From Bacteroidota bacterium (GTDB lineage: Bacteria; Bacteroidota; Bacteroidia; Palsa-965), in assembly GCA_006218065.1 (NCBI GenBank), contig VBWE01000011.1, positions 193,281 to 257,280 on the forward strand: a stretch of DNA of 64,000 nucleotides. The letters run 5' to 3'. The notes beneath the pieces are model-generated. The model ran no database searches. It worked only from the letters and a program-made list of their open reading frames with translations, and had not been told where the DNA came from. Made by a program: the position numbers and the translations under genes. This document shows, piece by piece, positions 8,230 through 16,909 of the stretch (the first letter of the stretch is position 1; every line of letters begins with the position of its first letter).

Positions 8230-10347
8230 TCAGTCTACGTTATCGTGCAGGAAAGAATTGTTCGGACGGATCTCCGCTTTTTTCTCGTCATTCTCGCTGA
8301 GCGTGAAACGCGAAACCTGTGATTCCGATGAATGCGGATCCTGGTCGAGCTGGATGTTGCGGCGCTTGTAGGCGGGTTCGTTTTCCAGTTCGGTAAGACC
8401 ATTCGGCGATTTGAGTTTCAGGCTCAGCTCTTTCAGCTTCATGATGCGCTCCTGTGCTTTGCGCATCTGTTCTTCCTGCTGCAGTTTTTTGATCCGCTCT
8501 TCTTCCTGCTGCTGATCGGTATTTTCAGCGACAGCCGTGGACTGCTCTTCCGTTTTGGCTACCGGCTGCTCGATCTGCTGCGCAACCGTTTCTTCTTTTG
8601 TTTCCGAAACGATCTCCGATACTTCTTCCACCTGCGAAACCGTGCTGATGGTTTCCGTTGTTTCGCTTACGATGGAATCGCTGCTTTCGCTGATAACGGT
8701 TTCTTCTGTTTTCAGTTCGGAAGTCACTTCACTGTTCCATTCGGTATCGGCAACAATTTCTTCCTGCTGCTCCGAAACAATTTCCGAAACTTCTTCCGGT
8801 GAGCTGCTGAGGTTGGTGATCTCGAACTCGATCTCCTCTTTCTGCTCGAATTTTTCTTCTTCCGAAACAATCTCGCTGATCGTTTCCGTTTCGCTCACCT
8901 GTTCGAGTTCGGTTACCGGTTCAACAACTTCGATCTCCGGCCAGGTTTCGGCAACAGGTTCCGATTCTATTTCTGCAGTGATTCCAGGTTCTGTAACGGC
9001 AACGACTTCTTCCTGTTTTGTTTCTGCTGTCTGAACAAGCAGGAACGGTTCGAGCTCGTTGCGGGGCTCTTCGTTTTCCGTCTGCGTAAGCTGGCTGACG
9101 GGAAGCACGGGAGTTACTTCCGCCTTGGATTCATCCGTGCGCGAAATCAGGAAAGGCTCCAGTTCGTTGCGGGGCTCTTCGTTTACAATTTCGGGCGTTG
9201 TTTCAATTTTCGGCTCGTCCAGTTTCAGTACCACTTTTTCGGGCTGCGACTTTTTCGAGTATTCGTAAGCAACAGGCGAGGTGCTGTTGAATCCTGTTGC
9301 GATGATCGTAACGTTGACCGCTTCGCCGAGACTTTCATCCACACCGTATCCTTTGATGATTTCCGCAGTCTGGCCGGCAGCTTCCTGGATATAGTCGGTG
9401 ATCTCACCGAGTTCGTCCATCGTGATTTCGTGCGAACCGGAAATGATATTGAGCAGCACATAACGTGCGCCGGTAATGTTATTGTCGTTGAGCAGCGGCG
9501 AATTGAGCGCCATTTCGGTTGCGCGGACGGCGCGGTTTTCGCCCGAAGCCTGTGCAGAACCCATGATGGCCACACCGCTGTTGCGCATAACCGTGCACAC
9601 GTCGGCGAAATCCACGTTGATCTGCTGGGTAAGGCTGATGATTTCCGCGATACTGCGCGCAGCCGTATTCAGTACGTTATCCGCGTGACCGAATGCTTCG
9701 CTCAGTTTCAGGTTTCCGTGCATTTCGCGCAGCTTATCGTTTGAAACGACCAATAGCGTATCGACACACTGCTTCAGTTGTTCGATACCTTCTTCGGCCT
9801 GTGCGCGGCGTTTTTTTCCTTCGAAAGAAAAAGGAACGGTAACGATGGCTACGGTAAGGATACCCAGTTCACGTGCAATGCCGGCGATAACCGGTGCAGC
9901 GCCCGTACCTGTTCCGCCTCCCATGCCTGCGGTGATGAACAGCATTTTCGTATTGCTGATCAGCAGGCGGCGAAGTTCTTCGATGGTTTCGATAGCGGCA
10001 TTCCGCCCGACTTCCGGGAGCGAACCTGCACCGCGGCCTTCGGTAAGTGTTGCACCGAGTACAAGTTTCAGGGGAACAGGGCTGATATCGAGCGCCTGCT
10101 TATCGGTATTGCAAACAATAAAGTCAACGCCATTGATGCCCTGGCGATACATGTGGTTTACGGCATTGCTTCCGCCGCCGCCCACGCCGATCACTTTGAT
10201 GATCGAAGACTGTTCGGGTAAATCGAATTTCATGCTGCCCAGGTTTTTGTTTTGATTTGTGTTGTTGTGTGCCGGCATGTTTTTGCCATCCGGAGAATTT
10301 GCATTTTCCTGTTCATCCGATGCGCTAAACATGTTGTAAATATCCAT
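8230..10347 (-). CDS. ftsZ: cell division GTPase FtsZ, long acidic linker
   Basis: 705 aa against about 380 in E. coli. Residues 39-355 are the tubulin-like GTPase: GGGGSNA at 56-62, the tubulin signature GGGTGTG at 143-149 and the T7 loop NVDFADV at 244-250. Residues 360-670 are an acidic linker with internal copies of EEPRNELEPFL (twice) and VSEIVSE (three times). The end NNSFLHDNVD is the Bacteroidota version of the C-terminal peptide that binds FtsA. The first 38 residues precede the usual MKFDLP start, so translation could begin at 10233 instead. It polymerises into the Z-ring at the inner membrane. It follows ftsA in the dcw operon. Confidence 0.97.
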   Translation of the reverse strand: MDIYNMFSASDEQENANSPDGKNMPAHNNTNQNKNLGSMKFDLPEQSSIIKVIGVGGGGSNAVNHMYRQGINGVDFIVCNTDKQALDISPVPLKLVLGATLTEGRGAGSLPEVGRNAAIETIEELRRLLISNTKMLFITAGMGGGTGTGAAPVIAGIARELGILTVAIVTVPFSFEGKKRRAQAEEGIEQLKQCVDTLLVVSNDKLREMHGNLKLSEAFGHADNVLNTAARSIAEIISLTQQINVDFADVCTVMRNSGVAIMGSAQASGENRAVRATEMALNSPLLNDNNITGARYVLLNIISGSHEITMDELGEITDYIQEAAGQTAEIIKGYGVDESLGEAVNVTIIATGFNSTSPVAYEYSKKSQPEKVVLKLDEPKIETTPEIVNEEPRNELEPFLISRTDESKAEVTPVLPVSQLTQTENEEPRNELEPFLLVQTAETKQEEVVAVTEPGITAEIESEPVAETWPEIEVVEPVTELEQVSETETISEIVSEEEKFEQKEEIEFEITNLSSSPEEVSEIVSEQQEEIVADTEWNSEVTSELKTEETVISESSDSIVSETTETISTVSQVEEVSEIVSETKEETVAQQIEQPVAKTEEQSTAVAENTDQQQEEERIKKLQQEEQMRKAQERIMKLKELSLKLKSPNGLTELENEPAYKRRNIQLDQDPHSSESQVSRFTLSENDEKKAEIRPNNSFLHDNVD

Positions 10348-10493
10348 TACGGGTATTTTTAAAAATTGTTGAAAATTACTGCGGTCTCCATTGCGGCGAA
10401 CGAATGTTCACTACAACTTACTAACGGCGGATTGTTGATTACGCAGACATCAGCGGCAGGTTAAATGAGCGTAAAAGTCCCTTCACACGCCGT

Positions 10494-11759
10494 TCAGGCA
10501 TTTTCATCCTCCTCGAACCACTGTTTGCCCTTACTGAAAATCTGGTCGAACCAGCCGCCTTTTGTTTTTTTGGAATGCTGCGTAACCGTATTTTCCACCG
10601 CTTTTTTCTTGTGCGCCGTTTTCAGTCCGCGCATCACCAGGCCCACGCCGGTTGCATACGAAGGATTGGCGACATCTTCGGAACTGCCGGCAAGATGTTC
10701 GTTCGGGTAGCCGATGCGCGTGTCCATACCGGTTACATACTCGATCAGCTGCGTGATATGCTTGAGCTGTCCGCCGCCGCCGGTAACCACAATGCCCGCG
10801 ATCAGTTTCTTTTCGTAGCCGGAATTTTTGATTTCATAGTACACGTGTTCCATGATCTCTTCCATGCGCGCCTGGATGATGTGCGCGAGGTTCCGGACGG
10901 AAATTTCTTTATGCGGACGTCCGCGCAAACCGGGAATGGAAACGATTTCGTTTTCCTGGTTCTCGCCGGCAAGCGCCGATCCGAATTTGATTTTCAGCAA
11001 TTCGGCCTGCGCTTTGATAATGCTGCAGCCTTCCTTGATGTCTTCGGTGATGATGTTGCCGCCGAAAGGAATTACCGCCGTGTGACGGATGATATTGTCG
11101 TGGAAGATGGCGACATCCGTAGTACCGCCGCCGATATCGACAAGTACCACGCCCGCTTCTTTTTCTTCTTCGCTGAGCACGGCTTCCGAAGATGCGAGCG
11201 GCTCCAGCGTAAGTTCGGCAACTTCAAGCCCGGCTTTGTTCACGCACTTGTAAATATTTTTCGCGGCAGCCACCTGGCCCGTGATGATGTGGAAATTCGC
11301 TTCGAGGCGCGTGCCGGCCATGCCGATCGGGTTCTTGATTCCGACTTCGCTGTCGATAATATATTCCTGCGGAATGACGTGGATGATTTCTTCACCGGGC
11401 GACATGGCCAGCCGGTACATATCGTCGATCAGCTCGTCGATATCGGCCTGGCTGATTTCATCGTCGAGGCTGCGGCGCGTGCGCATACCGCGGTGCTGCA
11501 GGCTTTTGATATGCTGCCCGGCAATACCCACACTCACCACTTTGATATCAACGCCCGATTTGTTGCTCGCTTCGTTCACGGCTTCCTTAATGGCGCGAAC
11601 GGTTTCGTCGATATTGAGGACGACGCCGCGAGCCACGCCCAGCGATTCCGCTTTGCCGATACCGAGAATTTCGATCTTCCCGTGTTCCGTGCGGCGGCCG
11701 ACAAGTACTGCAATTTTGGTGGTGCCGATGTCGAGCCCGACTACGATTTCCGATTCCAT
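10494..11759 (-). CDS. ftsA: cell division protein FtsA
   Basis: 421 aa, an actin-fold ATPase. The phosphate-1 loop DIGTTKIAVLVG is at residues 10-21, the phosphate-2 loop VLVDIGGGTTDVAIF near residue 205 and the adenosine motif GIVVTGGGGQLKH near residue 325. The C-terminal segment GWFDQIFSKGKQWFEED is amphipathic and fits the membrane-targeting helix that anchors FtsZ filaments to the inner membrane. It stands between ftsQ and ftsZ, its standard place; the gap to ftsZ is about 146 bp and may hold a separate ftsZ promoter. Confidence 0.97.
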   Translation of the reverse strand: MESEIVVGLDIGTTKIAVLVGRRTEHGKIEILGIGKAESLGVARGVVLNIDETVRAIKEAVNEASNKSGVDIKVVSVGIAGQHIKSLQHRGMRTRRSLDDEISQADIDELIDDMYRLAMSPGEEIIHVIPQEYIIDSEVGIKNPIGMAGTRLEANFHIITGQVAAAKNIYKCVNKAGLEVAELTLEPLASSEAVLSEEEKEAGVVLVDIGGGTTDVAIFHDNIIRHTAVIPFGGNIITEDIKEGCSIIKAQAELLKIKFGSALAGENQENEIVSIPGLRGRPHKEISVRNLAHIIQARMEEIMEHVYYEIKNSGYEKKLIAGIVVTGGGGQLKHITQLIEYVTGMDTRIGYPNEHLAGSSEDVANPSYATGVGLVMRGLKTAHKKKAVENTVTQHSKKTKGGWFDQIFSKGKQWFEEDENA

Positions 11760-11763
11760 GTGG

Positions 11764-12585
11764 TTACTGTATTAGCGGGCGTTTTGTACAAACGACCTGG
11801 TTTTTATATTCAAGATTGATTACGGAGTAAACGTTCCAGTTGCCGGTCGTATTCAAACCTTCCTTGTAGAACAGCTTGAGTTTGCCCAGCTTTTCGGCCA
11901 TACCGACCGGCTTGCCTAAAATAATTTTATGACTTCCCACCCGCGGTGTGAGTTCAAATCCTTTGCCGGTGACGTAATATGCCTGCACCACCTGCGCACG
12001 GAGAAAAGTATCCGCATCGATGATCGAAGCCAGCCGGAAAACATCATCGATCAGCGAGTGCATTTCGAGCATCGTATCTTTTTCAATCTGCGCCACGCTG
12101 TACTTGTACATGCTTCCGTAACCGTCGTTGATATCGCCGTTGACCAGCAGCACGGGTGCGGTATAATTTTCGGCCCAGGGCATGATCTTTCCTTTATCGT
12201 CGATGTAAAACGATTCTTCCCTCGAATTGATGATCCGCACAAGCGGACGACGCTGCACGATTTTCATTTTCACCACACCGCCTACTCCCGCAAAAACATC
12301 CACCGTTTCAACCGCCGGGTGCGCCGAAATCAGTTTCTCGAGATAATTAATGTCAATACCCGCCATCGGTTGTCCTTCTACCGGCCGGCCGCGCTCTTTG
12401 AGCAGTTCACGAATATCATCCTCCGCGATAAAGAAATGATCCGCCTTGCGTTCGATCGAAATATCGAGACGCGTGCACAGGTGTTTTTCGTGCCTGTGCT
12501 GCGCAAAACTCATCAGCACAAAAAGCCCGACTGTAAATAAAGTCCAGACGCTGATCGCCAATATTTTTTTCACGCCTGCTTTCAT
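11764..12585 (-). CDS. ftsQ: cell division protein FtsQ/DivIB
   Basis: 273 aa: a short cytoplasmic N-terminus, one membrane helix at about residues 8-26 and a periplasmic part starting with a POTRA-like segment (around residues 45-120, ending VKMKIVQRRPLVRI), then the FtsQ beta domain. Bacteroidota FtsQ is poorly conserved, so the call rests on topology plus position between murC and ftsA. It overlaps murC by four bases. It links the late divisome proteins FtsL, FtsW and FtsI to the Z-ring. Confidence 0.88.
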   Translation of the reverse strand: MKAGVKKILAISVWTLFTVGLFVLMSFAQHRHEKHLCTRLDISIERKADHFFIAEDDIRELLKERGRPVEGQPMAGIDINYLEKLISAHPAVETVDVFAGVGGVVKMKIVQRRPLVRIINSREESFYIDDKGKIMPWAENYTAPVLLVNGDINDGYGSMYKYSVAQIEKDTMLEMHSLIDDVFRLASIIDADTFLRAQVVQAYYVTGKGFELTPRVGSHKIILGKPVGMAEKLGKLKLFYKEGLNTTGNWNVYSVINLEYKNQVVCTKRPLIQ

Positions 12586-14015
12586 GTGTGAACAGGTTCC
12601 AGGTTATACTTTTTGCACAAAGCATCTTCGATCGGCTTCACGAAAACGTCGATATCGCCGGCGCCCAGGGTAAGCAGCACTTCGATATCACGCGACAAAA
12701 CGCTTTCTACCAATTCCTCTTTCCGGATCAGCGCTTTTTCGTTTTTGGTGATTTTTTTCAGCAGCTCCGCAGAACTTACCCCGGCAATGGGCTGTTCGCG
12801 CGCGGGATAAATTTCCATGAGCAGGATTTCATCCAGCAGTTCCAGGCTGCGGGCGAACTCATCGTAAAAATCACGCGTGCGCGAATACAGGTGCGGCTGA
12901 AAAATACCGGTGATCTTTTTCCCGGGAAATAATTCCCGCGCCGCGCTGATACTCGCTTTAAGTTCTTCCGGGTGATGCCCGTAATCGTCTATATAAACGA
13001 GTTTCGGAGAACGCAGCCGGTATTCGAAACGGCGTTTCACCCCGCGGAAATTTTCCAACCCCTTCCTGATCGACGCGGAATTTACGTGCATCTGTTTCAC
13101 AGCGGCTACGGCTGCAACGGAATTTTCCACGTTGTGGCGACCGGGAAGACCGAGCTTCACATTTTCGATGACTTCGCCGGGACAAACGATGTCATATACA
13201 AAAACACCTTCTTCCACGCGCACATTCCGTGCGTGGTACATGGCCGACGTGTCGCTCAGCGAATAGGTGATCGTGTAATCGTTTTTAATTTTTAATGTTT
13301 CGAGCACCAGCGGCTTGGTTACCAGGCTTCCGCCCTTGCGCACCTGGCCGGTAAACCTGCGGTAGGTTTCGTACATCTGCTCTTTGTCGCCGTAAATATC
13401 AAGGTGGTCGGCATCCACGGAAGTAATCACTTCCACCGTCGGGTGCAGCCATAAAAAAGAACGATCGTATTCGTCCGCTTCGGCCACGACAATTTCTTCT
13501 TCCGTTCCTGCTTTTTTGCCGAGGGTTTCGCTCAGCAGCAGGTTCGTGGCGTAATTGAGGCTGATCCCGCCGAGGAAAGCCGAGCAATCCACTCCCGCGG
13601 TGCGCAGCAGGTGCGTGGTGAGCGTGGTGGTCGTGGTTTTTCCGTGCGTACCGGCAATGGCGATTGTGCGCGTATGCTGCGTGATCATACCGAGCACTTC
13701 GGCGCGCTTTTTAATTATAAAACCGTGCTCGCGGAAAAAGACAAGTTCTTTATGCTCAGCAGGCACAGCCGGAGTCCATACGATAAGTACATTGTTTTTA
13801 TCCGCCGCATCTTTAACCGGGGCAGGAATACCTGCCGTGTCTTCCTGGAAATGAACCGCGATTCCTTCCTGCACGAGTTCGTCCGTCAGCGTCGTTTTTG
13901 TTTTATCGTAGCCGCTCACCTGCTTGCCCATCGCTTTAAAATAGCGTGCAAGCGCGCTCATCCCGATACCGCCGATACCGAGAAAATAAACGCTATGTAC
14001 TTGCTGCAGGTTCAC
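12582..14015 (-). CDS. murC: UDP-N-acetylmuramate--L-alanine ligase MurC
   Basis: 477 aa with the three Mur-ligase domains: a Rossmann-type UDP-binding domain starting FLGIGGIGMSALAR, the ATP site GTHGKTT at residues 122-128, and the C-terminal ligase domain with YIDDYGHHPEE, the MurC-specific motif. It adds the first amino acid, L-Ala, to UDP-MurNAc in the cytosol. It lies 6 bp after murG and overlaps ftsQ by four bases, in the conserved order murG-murC-ftsQ. Confidence 0.97.
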   Translation of the reverse strand: MNLQQVHSVYFLGIGGIGMSALARYFKAMGKQVSGYDKTKTTLTDELVQEGIAVHFQEDTAGIPAPVKDAADKNNVLIVWTPAVPAEHKELVFFREHGFIIKKRAEVLGMITQHTRTIAIAGTHGKTTTTTLTTHLLRTAGVDCSAFLGGISLNYATNLLLSETLGKKAGTEEEIVVAEADEYDRSFLWLHPTVEVITSVDADHLDIYGDKEQMYETYRRFTGQVRKGGSLVTKPLVLETLKIKNDYTITYSLSDTSAMYHARNVRVEEGVFVYDIVCPGEVIENVKLGLPGRHNVENSVAAVAAVKQMHVNSASIRKGLENFRGVKRRFEYRLRSPKLVYIDDYGHHPEELKASISAARELFPGKKITGIFQPHLYSRTRDFYDEFARSLELLDEILLMEIYPAREQPIAGVSSAELLKKITKNEKALIRKEELVESVLSRDIEVLLTLGAGDIDVFVKPIEDALCKKYNLEPVHT

Positions 14016-14021
14016 TTTATC

Positions 14022-15143
14022 TTATTTTTTCTTTTCACGTTTTTTGTTCACCATCGACAGCACTTCGCCGGCGATGATCTCCGCTGAATTCGGCACCGCA
14101 AGCCCGGCCATGCCCAGTTCCATTTTATGACGCAGGTCCGCATCGCCCGCAAGAACCAGGACTTCGCTGAGCAGTTTTTCTTTCGCTTCACTGTCTTTCA
14201 CCAGCACGGCGGCTTTGTGCGTAACGAGCGCCATCGCGTTCTTCGTCTGGTGATCTTCGGCCACGTTGGGAGAAGGAACGAAAATGGACGGCTTGTGCAC
14301 GATGCAGAGTTCGGAAATGGAACTTGCACCGGCGCGTGAAACCACGAAATCGGCCACGGCATAAGCAAGGTCCATGCGCTGGATGAAATCAAACGCTTTC
14401 ATGCTTTCGTACTTTTTTACCGCTTCCTGCGCCTGCGGAAAAAAACTTTTGCCGGTTTGCCAGACCAGTTGAATACCGGTTTTGCTCAACTGCTCCAGTC
14501 CTGCCGCGATACTTTCGTTTATCGTTCTTGCCCCGAGACTTCCGCCGATCACGAGCAGCACAGGCTTATCCGCAGCGATCCCGAAATGTTCCAGCCCGCG
14601 CGGTTTTTTACCTTCCATATTCTGGATATCCTGCCGAACCGGGTTGCCGGTGAAAATGATTTTTTCTTTCGGGAAGAAACGATCCATGTTATTATAAGCC
14701 ACGCAAATCCGGTCGACACGTTTCGCGAGGATTTTATTGGTAATGCCGGGATACGAATTCTGTTCCTGGATCAGCGTAACCACACCCGCTTTCGAAGCCA
14801 CGCGCAGCATCGGCCCGCTGGCATATCCGCCGGTGCCGATAACCGCATCGGGTTTGAACTGTTTCAAAATCCGTTTTGCTTTCAGCAAACTGCCGATCAG
14901 TTTGAAAGGAACGGCAAAGTTGGAAAACGTCAGTTTGCGCTGGATGCCGCTGATGTTCAGTCCTTCGATTTTATAACCGGCCGCGGGAACTTTTTCCATT
15001 TCCATGCGGCCTTCCGCACCGACGAATAAAAATTCAGCGTCCGGCGCTTTGGTTTTGAGTGCATTTGCAATAGCGATTGCCGGGAAGATATGTCCCCCGG
15101 TTCCGCCTCCGCTCACGATGAATTTAAGCGGTTGCAAATTCAC
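14022..15143 (-). CDS. murG: lipid II synthase MurG
   Basis: 373 aa, a GT-B glycosyltransferase that moves GlcNAc from UDP-GlcNAc to lipid I on the inner face of the membrane. The first G-loop GGGTGGHIFPAIAIA is at about residues 12-26. The second domain carries VIGGSLGARTINE and the nucleotide-binding stretch SRAGASSISELC. It overlaps ftsW by 20 bp, and murC follows after 6 bp. Confidence 0.97.
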   Translation of the reverse strand: MNLQPLKFIVSGGGTGGHIFPAIAIANALKTKAPDAEFLFVGAEGRMEMEKVPAAGYKIEGLNISGIQRKLTFSNFAVPFKLIGSLLKAKRILKQFKPDAVIGTGGYASGPMLRVASKAGVVTLIQEQNSYPGITNKILAKRVDRICVAYNNMDRFFPKEKIIFTGNPVRQDIQNMEGKKPRGLEHFGIAADKPVLLVIGGSLGARTINESIAAGLEQLSKTGIQLVWQTGKSFFPQAQEAVKKYESMKAFDFIQRMDLAYAVADFVVSRAGASSISELCIVHKPSIFVPSPNVAEDHQTKNAMALVTHKAAVLVKDSEAKEKLLSEVLVLAGDADLRHKMELGMAGLAVPNSAEIIAGEVLSMVNKKREKKK

Positions 15144-16320
15144 CTCCTTTCACTTCATCCGTTTCTTTTTCCGCTGCTTCCTCTTCTTTCTCCGTGGCGC
15201 GGCTTACACTGAGCACAATGCCCACGGCGATGCTCGAGAACAGTATGGACGTACCGCCCATACTCAGGAATGGCAGCGGCTGCCCGGTTACCGGGAAAAG
15301 ATTTACAGCAACAGCCATGTTGATCATGGCCTGGAAAACAAGGCTGAACGACAAACCGAATGCGAGCAATGTTCCGAATGTTTTACCGCTTTTGGATGCT
15401 ACGCGTATGCCGCGGAAAAGCAGGATCAGGTAGAGCAGTAAAATTCCTCCTCCCCCGATCACCGACCCGTATTCCTCGATGATGATCGCGAAAATAAAAT
15501 CGGAATAAGGATGCGGCAGGAAATTGCGCTGCGTGCTGTGCCCGATTCCTTTACCGACCACGCCGCCGGTGGCAATGGCTATTTTCGACTGGTTGGCCTG
15601 GAAACTTTTATTCGGATCTTTCTTTTCTTCTCCTTTGAAAAATTCCACGATCCGCGCCTTCCAGGTATCCACGCGCGGAAGCAGTCCCGGCGAAGCTGCG
15701 CTGAGCGCAATCAGCAGGGAAAAACCACTGATCGCCATGCCGATCGTTTTCAGGATATGCATGATGGGCACACGGCCGATGAACAGGATGATCATGCAGG
15801 TTGTGAACAAAAGCGCAGCAGTAGAAAAGTTGGCGGGAAGAATCAAACCGCAAACGGCGAAAATCGGGAGCATCACGTGAATGAGCACTTTTTTGTACTC
15901 TTTCATTTCCATCTGCTTCACCGTCAGGATGCGCGCGACGTACATGATAAGCGCGATTTTTGCAAAGTCGGAGGTCTGGAAAGTCAGACCTGTTCCCGGT
16001 ATCGCAATCCAACGGTCGGCATTGTTCAGGTTAGCTCCTTTCACCAGCGTGTACAACAGCAGCGGGATGGAAATCAAAAGCGCAATCTGCGAGATACGTG
16101 AAAAATACGTGAACTTGATGCGGTGCGTAAGCCACATGAGCAGGAACCCGAGCACGATAATTTTACCGTGCTTGAATAAATAATACTCCGTGTCGCCCGA
16201 ATGATGTTTATACGCCAGCGTTACCACCGAACTGTACACCGCGAGCAGCGAAAGCAGTGAAAGCAGCAGTACGATCATCCAGATGACCCTGTCTCCCTTG
16301 AAATAGCTGAAGATGTTCAT
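15124..16320 (-). CDS. ftsW: SEDS glycosyltransferase FtsW
   Basis: 398 aa with about ten membrane helices. The SEDS signature around PHPYSDFIFAIIIEEYG is present, as is the C-terminal run GQPLPFLSMGGTSILFSS. With FtsI it forms the septal peptidoglycan polymerase. The assignment as FtsW rather than RodA rests on its place in the dcw cluster next to murD and murG. The charged tail after the last helix (ATEKEEEAAEKETDE) overlaps the murG start. Confidence 0.95.
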   Translation of the reverse strand: MNIFSYFKGDRVIWMIVLLLSLLSLLAVYSSVVTLAYKHHSGDTEYYLFKHGKIIVLGFLLMWLTHRIKFTYFSRISQIALLISIPLLLYTLVKGANLNNADRWIAIPGTGLTFQTSDFAKIALIMYVARILTVKQMEMKEYKKVLIHVMLPIFAVCGLILPANFSTAALLFTTCMIILFIGRVPIMHILKTIGMAISGFSLLIALSAASPGLLPRVDTWKARIVEFFKGEEKKDPNKSFQANQSKIAIATGGVVGKGIGHSTQRNFLPHPYSDFIFAIIIEEYGSVIGGGGILLLYLILLFRGIRVASKSGKTFGTLLAFGLSFSLVFQAMINMAVAVNLFPVTGQPLPFLSMGGTSILFSSIAVGIVLSVSRATEKEEEAAEKETDEVKGGEFATA

Positions 16321-16384
16321 GATCGTTGTTTTCTCTTTATAACGCTGTTGACACTTGAATTATGATGTATGCGGAGAGTCCTCG

Positions 16385-16894
16385 CTATTTCACCAACTCC
16401 TTCACCAGCTTCTTAAACTCATTTCCCCTGTTCTTGTAATTATCAAATGCATGATAGCTCGGGCAGCAGGGTGAGAATAAAACCGTATCGCCTTCCCGGG
16501 TGTATGCGCTTGCAATCTGTACGGCTTCCCGCAGGTCAACGGCGTGACAAATCAGCCCGTTGGTGCAGGGCTGAAATGCCTCGAAATATTTTTTCACCTG
16601 TGAGCCGAGAAAAACCACGCATTTCACTTTATCACGAACCAGGTCCTGCAGCAATTTGTAATCGTTTTGCCGGTCGATACCGCCGAGAATCAGCAACACC
16701 GGCCCGTTCACGTCGCGGAGCGCTTCCCAGGTCAACTGCACTGTCGTTGCCATCGAATTGTTGATCCAGGTTGCGCCACTGGCTTCGAGCACGAATTCCA
16801 TGCTGTGTTCCGGTTTCTGCTGCACGTTTTTGCGCGCGGCTTCCAGGCTGCTCTCGGTTATTTTTTTCTGCTTTGCTGATTTATCCTGATTCAT
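16385..16894 (-). CDS. orphan MurD C-terminal-domain paralogue
   Basis: 169 aa, collinear with the last 140 residues of the adjacent MurD: GGIDRQNDY for GGVDKGNDY, and FSPCCPSYHAFDNYKNRG for LSPACASFDLFENYEDRG. The UDP-binding and ATP-binding domains are absent. MurD's catalytic motif NDSKATN reads NNSMATT here, so the Asp and Lys are lost. The frame is intact, with its own ATG 15 bp after the murD stop and 64 bp before ftsW, so it looks like a maintained gene rather than recent debris. It probably arose by partial duplication of murD. A role as regulator or binding partner of MurD is inference; slow decay is the alternative. Confidence 0.8.
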   Translation of the reverse strand: MNQDKSAKQKKITESSLEAARKNVQQKPEHSMEFVLEASGATWINNSMATTVQLTWEALRDVNGPVLLILGGIDRQNDYKLLQDLVRDKVKCVVFLGSQVKKYFEAFQPCTNGLICHAVDLREAVQIASAYTREGDTVLFSPCCPSYHAFDNYKNRGNEFKKLVKELVK

Positions 16895-16909
16895 AGTAAA
16901 ACGTTTTTA

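Noticed and set aside
10575-11819. 414-codon plus-strand frame over ftsA
   Set aside because: Antisense of ftsA, which is complete with all actin-fold motifs. Long antisense frames are frequent here because of codon bias.
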